A DNA stretch of 64,000 nucleotides, taken from positions 4,980,262-5,044,261 of the forward strand of contig SSNP01000015.1 of NCBI GenBank assembly GCA_006937955.1. Reading direction: 5' to 3'. A program made the translations under genes and the position numbers. Numbering within the stretch: position 1 is the stretch's first letter; each line of letters starts with the position of its first letter. The notes under the pieces were generated by a model that saw only the letters and a list, made by a program, of their open reading frames with translations, did no database searches and was not told where the DNA came from. Origin of the DNA: Pachypanchax playfairii (lineage: Eukaryota; Chordata; Actinopteri; Cyprinodontiformes; Aplocheilidae). Below, piece after piece: positions 53,601-62,600 of this stretch.

Positions 53601-56600
53601 TGTTTGCGATTCTTCCTGTTTGTGTATTTTCCAGTTTTACGAGACGACTTCAGACAGAACCCTGTGGATGTTATGGTTGCTGTTGGAGAACCTGCGGTTC
53701 TGGAGTGCCAGCCTCCCCGCGGACACCCTGAACCCACCATCTCATGGAGGAGAGATGGCGCCAGCTTGGATGACAGAGATGAACGCATTACAGTACAAAA
53801 ACTTTCCTCTGACCTTCAGCTTTACACAGCTTTCATTATCTTGTGTAAATATAGAAATGATAAAATCATCCATACTAAACTTCATGTTTGGACATTTAAG
53901 AAGCAAAATAATATATTTTAAAATTATTTCTTGTACTAACACTCATATATAGTTGTTCAGCTCAAACTAAAATTGTATTTCAGAAAAGAAGTGAACGTAA
54001 TGCTTCATTACATACTAGAAATTATACAATACTGCAAGAAATACTCTGATCACATAAGCTACAGTAGTGCATTAATCTTAATATAAAGCTGTCGTGAGTC
54101 ATGCAAAGCAGCACTTTGTCTTTACATCTTATTAATTCTGCATCTAAAAGGATCAACAATCACAAGCAGGTTTCCCATTCATTTAACACAACCAAGTGTA
54201 AGCATTGTAGTTCTGTTTGCTCGTGTGTCCGTGTGCGTGTCCGTGAGAGAAACTTGTTCATGTGAACATGTGGCTCCTGGGGACAAACAGGACAGGATTC
54301 AAAGCTCACGTTGGTGTGGAGTGACAGGTAGAGGTTCTCTGGGGGACTATGATGGACAGAGCAGCTCGCTCTGATTTAAGGAGAGGAACAGATCAGAGCC
54401 GGAGGGGGTGGAGAGGGTGAGGGTGGTGGGGGGGCTCCGCTGAGGGGAATACAAAGGCTGCCTTTTGCTTTGTACTTTCCATGTGCCTGTCTCTGTCCTC
54501 CCTAATCATCTTTTCTGTTTGGAAATGGGTCTTTGCTGGTAGTGCTCACTCAAAGACGTTACTTACTGTAGAAAAACCAAAGGAGTGCAGCACAAGCAAT
54601 TCAAGACCACTCCCAGTGTTTCCAGTGTTTTTCTTGCTATATGGGCTACAAGTGATATAGATGTTATTGTTAGTATTATTTTTATACACATAAGGAAGGT
54701 GTTTTGTATAGAATATGTGAAAATCCATATTAATTTATGAAATATAGCACATTTTAACAATGCCTCAACAGCTTCTTGGTGTCTCTGCTCTGTAAGGCTA
54801 AAAGAACAAATACCAGATTAAATAGCAAAACAAAAAATGTGATGTTTCAATGTCCTAGATGGATGAAGGGCAGATCACTTATGAAAACAAGAAGTGCTGT
54901 AAAATTCAGTAAAACTGCAGGTTTTTTTTATTTTTTAAGAAAAGTAACAACAAGTCACAGTAACATCATCATCGTTACTGAAAAATAAGTTTTTGGTAAA
55001 ATGGCGTTCCTACAGCTTGCTCTTGCATTTTAGAGTTACATTTTTTACCAATACGTCGAAATAATCCAATACCTAAAGATTCCTAAAAATCCCTACAGTT
55101 GAGTGGATTGTGATACGTGATTCATTTACAGAATGGCAAATTACACCGTGAGGGGATTTTTAAACCAACAATGAAAATCCTTTATAACTTATTTTAATTT
55201 TATATCTTCCATCCCTTCATTCACTTGATTATTGTGGTTAAAAAACTGTGAAAAAAGTATTCTTTTAAATACTGATGATTTTACCTTGACCTTCATTAGG
55301 GTTCAAATACCAGACTCTAATTGACTAGGGGAGAAGAATGGCTGCTGATTCTGTAGCTCTAACCTCATGCTTCCTGTAATTACTAGACGCTAGTCATTTG
55401 TATCTAATGTAAACACACAAGGATTTGTTAAATCTTCCTCTTAGAACCACATTGTTATGGAACAGATATGGAACATACGCCACTCCTCATTCTTATTCAT
55501 TTGCTGGACAGCCTAAGCTTCTTGTGGTGGAAGGTTAGCTTGAAGCAAGCTGACTAATAAATGAGAGAGTGGGGTTTCATCCCTGCAGCAGTAATTTAAT
55601 GGGTATTCTATCTACTAGGTGGTGATTTCAGAGTACCCACTGAGCTAGGTGCCGTCTAGCACAGTGCCTTGCTTTATGAACATAGCACTGCAGGCAGCCT
55701 TGGCCTCATGACTTCTGCTAAGAAATGGCAGCGTTGCTTTGTGCTTTGCGTGTTTCTAGTGGGTATGTGTGAATAGTTTGAGTCTGCAGCTGAATGTAGG
55801 AAGGAAAAGAGGCAATCTTAAAGCATAATAACCAAGCTGAAAGTTTAATTGAAGCTGATGCCTGGGAGAAGGTTTCACATCTGTGGATGCAAGGAGCAGC
55901 TTCTGTTTGTGTTGAGGTCTTCGGATCAGCATGCTTCCCATCTACAGTAGCGCATCTACTCAGCGTTGCTCTGGAATCACCTCTAACAGTGAGTGGCCGC
56001 TGACTGTCAGAGCAGAAGCTCTCATTCAAAGCACTATAAAACATCTACTATAGTCTGTGGGAGTGTGGAGTGCAGAAAATACTGAAAACAGCACGCTGGA
56101 GTGCATATGTCTTCAACCTCTTTGTTATGTGTGTGGGTATGCCTGTATTTATGTGCTCAGATATGGAGAGGGCAAAAAGTTTGGGAAAGGCAGAGCAGGC
56201 TGACAGAACATCTAAGAAACATCTCTACAAAGAGACATCGCCTTTGTTCCCAGGATTCTTCTGCAGCGCTAGATATGAATTATGTAATTTTATAATAGAT
56301 AACCTTCTGTGCAGCTTGAAAGGCTGGGCAGATTTTAGATGTTGCTCTATATGCTGCCGAGCCATCAAATGCATATAATAAGGTTAATTTTCTAAGAGAG
56401 GATTAGTTTATATGCAGGTTCCATCAAACCTGAAGGTAAATATCTCACAGCAATGAGAGTTTCATCTGTGGCGTATAATTGAATTTGCAGCCAGATTAAT
56501 ACGTGCATCATAAATATGCTGTAATCCTTCCGTAGCTCACAAACTATGCAAACATCAGGGAGGTAAGATCCTGTTCAAATACAACTGTGCAAACATTTTC

Positions 56601-59600
56601 TTTTTCTCTGCTTTTTTTCAGATCCGGAGCGGCAAACTTATGATCACCAACACCAGGAAGAGTGATGCAGGAAAATATATTTGTGTCGCCACCAACATGG
56701 TGGGAGAGAGGGAGAGTGAAACCGCAGAGCTCACGGTGCTAGGTAATAACTGCGGCTTTGTAATTGCATTACATTGTGTTTAACGACTCCACTTGGTCTA
56801 ATTTCTATTTCTGCTCATATGTTTTGGTTTGCCAGCCTGCTGTATTAAACTGTTGTCACGGGGATATAATGACAACCTGTAAATTATATTGATTTTGCAG
56901 CTCTGTGACTCAGACTGGCAGCTTTGGAGAGGTTTCCAACAAAACAAGTGCTGAGCGTCTACTGCAGCCCTATCTAATGTTACAACCTTTTAGTATAAGA
57001 GCTCCCTGTGGAGCTGAGCTTCTGACACTCTCTACATGCTCTAATGCCTAAATGCACACTTCATTCTCAGTCCAATCAACCAGTTATTTTACAAACACTT
57101 TCCATTATAATAGGACTCTTATCAGTACCACATGGTTAGATGACCTCGGTTTGGGTTGCAAATATACATTGTGGTTGCTGAAGTGTGTCTGAGTCTTTCT
57201 TTTTTTTATTCAGTTAGCCCATCAAACTTTAATGCCTTAGCTTTTTTTGCTGGGTTAAGGTTGTCAAATAGTTATGAAATGAATACAGTCTTCAAGTAGT
57301 TGTGTAAAAATGAATAATAATACATTTTAATTATAAAGCACTTTTTTTACGAGACTCAAAGACGCTACATAACAGTTAAGGTTCAAACATGTGAAAGCAC
57401 TGAAAACAGACAATCAAATTTTAATAAATTAAAGCTATTTTACTGTAAGACCAAATAAAAAAATCATGTCATCAATACAAATACAAGCAGGGGTGCACAT
57501 AAGTGGTCCGCAGGTCCGCACACACTGTCAAAATATAAAATGCACACCAGATGAAAAGTTGCAACACGCGTTTGCGTACTTAACATTGGTTTGGCTGAGC
57601 TGCGTGAATTTTTAGGTTAATCAGAGGCGGTTCATTGTCAAATAAATGAAGAATCCCGTTGACTTCTTTTGTTTGACTGATATGTTTCTCAGCCAGAGCG
57701 CCGAAGTTCCAGCTGATCAGCTGATGCTGCGTCTCTCTCTGTCTCTGTGTATCAGTTTGCCAGTGTGACGGATTTTCAGTCAGTCAGATCAGTGCAGCTG
57801 ACTGCAGGATTCTGCATCGCGTCAAAACTGAAAAAATTCACTGAATAAGACAAATAGACCATCGTGGCACAGACGTGTATAACTACCTTTTTGTGCTATA
57901 AAATACAGAAAACCACCTGTTTTAATCAACAGTATCAGCGTATTTGTCTGTGATCCGCGCCATTTTGAATGCGCGCAAAGCACTATGGGATATGCAGTCA
58001 ATGCCCCATAACTGTCCAGTGTATCTTTTTATCTGACTGCATCACATTACAAACATCCTCATCATTTCAAAACAAAAAACAGTTACAGTAAATGACAGAA
58101 GCCCCAACAGCTGACTAATAAATTTCAACACCAAACTGTTAAATGTAGATTAAAGTGAACAATCAAACCTGTAAACAATCCAACCTGAACTCTGAAGGTT
58201 TATTTTTTACCAGTATTTTTATATTTTACTGGTTTCTCTTGATTTTTTCAACAATTAAAGGATTTTTATTGAAACAAATATAGAGCCAGGTAAAGTAAAC
58301 AGACTGAATTTGAAGCTTGATGAAACCAAAAACAAAGCAGAGGAGCTCGCAAGAGACTCATTTAAATTTTGCTTTTTGCGCCGGTTAACAATTGCACAAT
58401 CAGTCTAAGTAGATCACCTGCAAAATTAGGAACACACCCTTGGCGCAAAATTTTTGCGGCGCACGCAATTAGTTTAAAATCCAAATTCTGACTCAGAAAG
58501 TTGGGGATTTTTGATCAACCTCAATGAAATCCAAACTGGGTGTCTTATGTATGAAATTTGTAATATCTTCACAAGTTAACTTTTTTTTATTTCTTTACTT
58601 CTTTTGCTCTAAGTTGATCAGTTGTACACAGTGAAGATGTTGCTCCTGCATCTAAAGGCATAGAAAGCAAAGAAACACACTTTCTTCTGCTTTTATTACA
58701 AATGATAGTTCATCTGGTCATCAAGCACAACAGTTAGAAATTCCTGCTGGTTTTTTGATTTTCAACTGGAACATGGTTAGTTCAGGTCAGACATAATTCC
58801 CAAAATCTTTGCTTCAACATCTGAGGACTCCACCATGAAGATGTGATTTAAATAAGTTTCTCCTCTTTTGATGTTTCTACCATTCTTGTTGTTGCTAATG
58901 TTTTCCGTTTTGTATAAAATGTTGCTGCCCACTGGCTGACTGGAACAAAGAAATATGACCATGCAACTCTGTTCTTGCATCACTTCACTGGCTTCCTGTC
59001 GATTTTAGAATTCGTTTAAAATGTATTGATTGTTTTTAAATGTTAAACTCTGGGCGTATTTGATGCTTTACCAGAGCACTGAGGTCTGGTTGCTCCTAGA
59101 ACTGAGCTAAAATTGCTGTGCAAATTGTCTGGGCCCATCTTTTTAGTTTGTAGTTGTAATATAATATTTGATTTATCTATTTTTTAAAATCTTCTTAGCT
59201 TGATGTAATTGCAGCTACATTTAATTCATTTTTATTGTTCTTAACAAGTTTTATACACCTGTAAATTGCTTTGATCAACTGAAGTTGTGTAACTTTTACT
59301 ATATAAAAAGTTTGACATGACTTTGACTAGAAATATTCATTATTTTTATTAGTTATTATCTTTTATTTGAGATTAGTCAAGTTCATAAGACTTTTTTTAT
59401 TCTCATGTATTGTTTCATGTAAATTTCTAGTCATGTAGTGGTAGATGTATTTTTAAAGGTTAAGCATCCCCATTAGCTGGAAATGTTAAACATTGCCAGG
59501 TAAACACATCATGTAACCTCTAGTAACCTCTAGGTCATACTGTTATCTTACTGATGTTGAACTTTACATAGATGATGTCATTTCGCTTCAGTAAAAGCTG

Positions 59601-62600
59601 TACAGCAAGCGCCATTTTAAAACTTCCATTAAAACAAAGCTGATTTTGGATGAACTTTTAGTTCTTACAGTTCATGAAGACGATGATGAGGCAGGTGATA
59701 ATTCAGATATTTTTGTCTCTTCCTGTTGCGCTGCCCTCCAGAGCGGCCGACCTTCATGAAGCGTCCCAGCAGTGTGGTGTTGTTGGCAGACGAGAGTGTG
59801 GAGTTCCACTGTGTGGTTCAAGGAGATCCTGTTCCCACTGTCCGCTGGAGGAAAGATGATTCTGACCTACCTAAGGGCAGGTAGCTCACAGAGGCACTCT
59901 ACACTAAATTACTATGCAAACACAGTATTTCAGCATTTTGTGTTTTTTAATCTCTTGTGTTTTTATGTCCGTCCTGCCCCACAGATTTGAAATCCTAGAG
60001 GACCACACCTTGATTGTTCGCCAAGTTACCTCATCTGATGAGGGCTCTTACACTTGTGTGGTGGAAAACATGGTCGGAAAGTCCGAGGCATCTGCCACGC
60101 TCACTGTGCACGGTCAGTACAACCCGACCTTCATGCACAATGTTCTTGCCACCTCTCTTGTACAGCTCAGGCCGCAGATTTCCCTTCAGTGCGGCTGCAT
60201 TGCAGTTTTATAACATATTGAAATCAATGACTGTGAGATAGTAACTACACAACGGTGTGCCTTTTATATATCTGATATTCCAGCATGTCGTCCACAGCTA
60301 CAGCAGGTTGTCTCAGATTTATCGGTCATGCTGGTAAAAGATGTGGCATGAACACAGCAACAAATATCGAACATTCACACTCCTTAATAATTAAACTTGC
60401 ATAGCAGTGACCCAACAACAGCATGACATAGGGCTGGGCGGTATGGCAAATTTTTCATATCACAATTTTTTTCTAAATTATATCAGTTTTACGGTATTTG
60501 TTCATACAACCAACATTACTGCATTAGATTGGCTTTAAATAGTCAATTTCAACAGTACCGTGTTGTTGTTGGCAGCCTCTTCAAGCTAAGTTGCTAGCCG
60601 CCGGCTATCGCAATTGAAGTCCAACCTTTTGAAGCTGAAGAAACTCCATACTAAAGATGTGACTCCTCTTTTTGGAATAAGTTCTTGTGGGTCAGTAACC
60701 TGTCAGTCGCTGTTACAGCCCCCACCAGCAGCCATTCTTAATTCAAAACGTTATTTTTTACGTGTGGTCTTAGCGTGTAGCACTGAAATCGGTCCCTGCA
60801 GAAACATTTTCCCTCTGCAAACGTTCTGGGCACTGTTCACCAGTATAGCGGTATGTGAAAAATTCCTATCATAACTAAAATAAATTCCGGTTTTTGATAC
60901 AAACCGGTATACCGCCCAGCCCTAGCATGACATAATCCTATACCAAACATCTTCTCGCATAGATAATTTGGCTTACCTTGAGCATCTTTACATTCAATAA
61001 GCATTGCTGTTTTGGGTCCTTTGCATATGCGTTGTGTAAACACAATATAGTTCATGATTTCATGTGGTTGCCTTTGTGTACCTTTTGTGTTGTTGGAGTA
61101 TATGGGGAGTACCAACAGCATCTACACAGCATTTCAATTTTTGTGTTTGCTTTTTGCTTCCTGACTGGAGGTCATATAATGTCTACAGCGATCACCATAT
61201 CTTAATAACAAGCAGCACAATATATTGCAGGAGTTTGCTTATGGTGCATTTCCTAGACGGGAAATGTAAGACCACAAAAGAAGTGAATCCATTTGGAATA
61301 CTTTTTTTATTTCTGTCTCTGTGACATTCTAAGATATGTGAAGGTAAAATAAGAAGAAGTAAGACAGCTCAAAGTTGCAGACGAAGACCTGTTCAATTAA
61401 ACACATTGCTGTGACGCAGTGGGGGAAATATTCTGAGGCCAGTAGGACTTAATTAAAGATAAGGTAGCAGTAGTGGCTTGCTGGGAAGTGGCATGGTTCC
61501 AATTACATTGTCTTCCTTTGCTTCCACAAACCAAAGGAAAAGGGCTTCAAGGCTTCACAGCTATTTTTTTGTACTTTTTTTTTTGTTAGTGGGGAATAGA
61601 AGAGGAGTAGCCATATGCCAGTTGAGTAAAGGATGTATTGTTGTTAGGAGGAAGGTACCTGAATATATGAGTGACTCATAATTAAAGGAAAAATAAATGC
61701 CTTTGCTCATTACTACAGTTGGAACCACTTTCAGACCCTTATATATTTGCGATTTGAAAAGAAAGAAAAGTAATGTCTTGTTGGTTAGTTGTAACATTTG
61801 AGCAGGTTTGATATGAAAGTTTTCCTTTTACAGAAGTTTCAAATCAAAAGGACATCAAGACGTTCCTCCTAATTTAGGATAGTTTACAGATATTAAAATG
61901 TTCTCGTGTCTCACTGAGTAAATATACAGTTAGTTTCATCATAGATGCTATATAAATATGGACGCATCTCAATCTGTTTCTAAAAAAAAAAAAACTGATC
62001 CGAGTTTATGCTTTTTTATCATCAGGGGCATTTTAGGATCGACTCTGACCCACAAAGAAGACAGAGATGACCTTTAATCACAAATGAGCCACTTAAATGC
62101 AACTCAGGAAAACAAACAGAGAACCTAAAATTCTGTGTTACCCTCATAAACACGAGTCAGGTAAATACGTGCAAAATTGTAGCACTTAGAAATAAACAAA
62201 AAATAAATAAATAAAACCACTGGGAGAGGCGCATGGCTGCAAAGACGCAACAGCAATAAACACAAAACCAAACAGATGTGAAATGACTGCACACAAAGTG
62301 AAAACAACTGGATATGTACGCAATAGAAAAGGGTCATAAAACCGCTGCAGATGTAGATCAGCTACGAAGGAACAAAGAACATAGGCAGTTAAAAAGTATG
62401 CCAAAACAAATGAGTGAGAATGTGTCCAGGGTTCCACAGTCCCTGTCCAGTTTTAGCGTGCTCCACAGTTATTGAATCATTCAGACAACGATTCAATAGT
62501 GATGAATTTATTTTTGAAGTTCTGCATCCCTTTATTCAGAACTGTTACTCATTTCACGGCTCTTTTGTGTGTTCTTTCTCTTTTAGTCAACACGGGTAAG

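Larger units (their letters stand above)
20527..53634 (+). other. robo1: robo1 intron 2 (33.1 kb)
   Basis: A very long AT-rich intron between Ig1 and Ig2. It holds the CCAT microsatellite (22640-22785), decayed repeats (29885-31495), a G-quadruplex motif (30333-30357), the second TTAA-flanked repeat (40204-40895), a CA repeat (46274-46299) and a small MITE (51517-51730). The remaining sequence shows no exon: open frames are short, low in complexity or overlap repeats. Some compact, mixed-composition patches (about 38080-38480, 43040-43140, 45380-45540, 46460-46870, 52380-52700) look like possible conserved non-coding elements. Large introns rich in enhancers are usual in robo genes. Confidence 0.75.
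56743..59741 (+). other. robo1: robo1 intron 4
   Basis: A 3.0-kb intron with donor GTAATA and acceptor CTGCCCTCCAG. It holds a decayed repeat near 57308, a GC-variable block with hAT-like words at about 57487-58480 and a LINE 3' end at about 58930-59330. No exon was seen. Confidence 0.7.

Noticed and set aside
53793..53921. Extension of exon 3 through its open frame to 53921
   Set aside because: After DERIT the frame loses Robo homology, while exon 4 resumes it exactly (IRSGKLMIT); the extension is intron.
60614..60874. 86-codon open frame
   Set aside because: It lies inside the hAT-type MITE and shows no transposase features.
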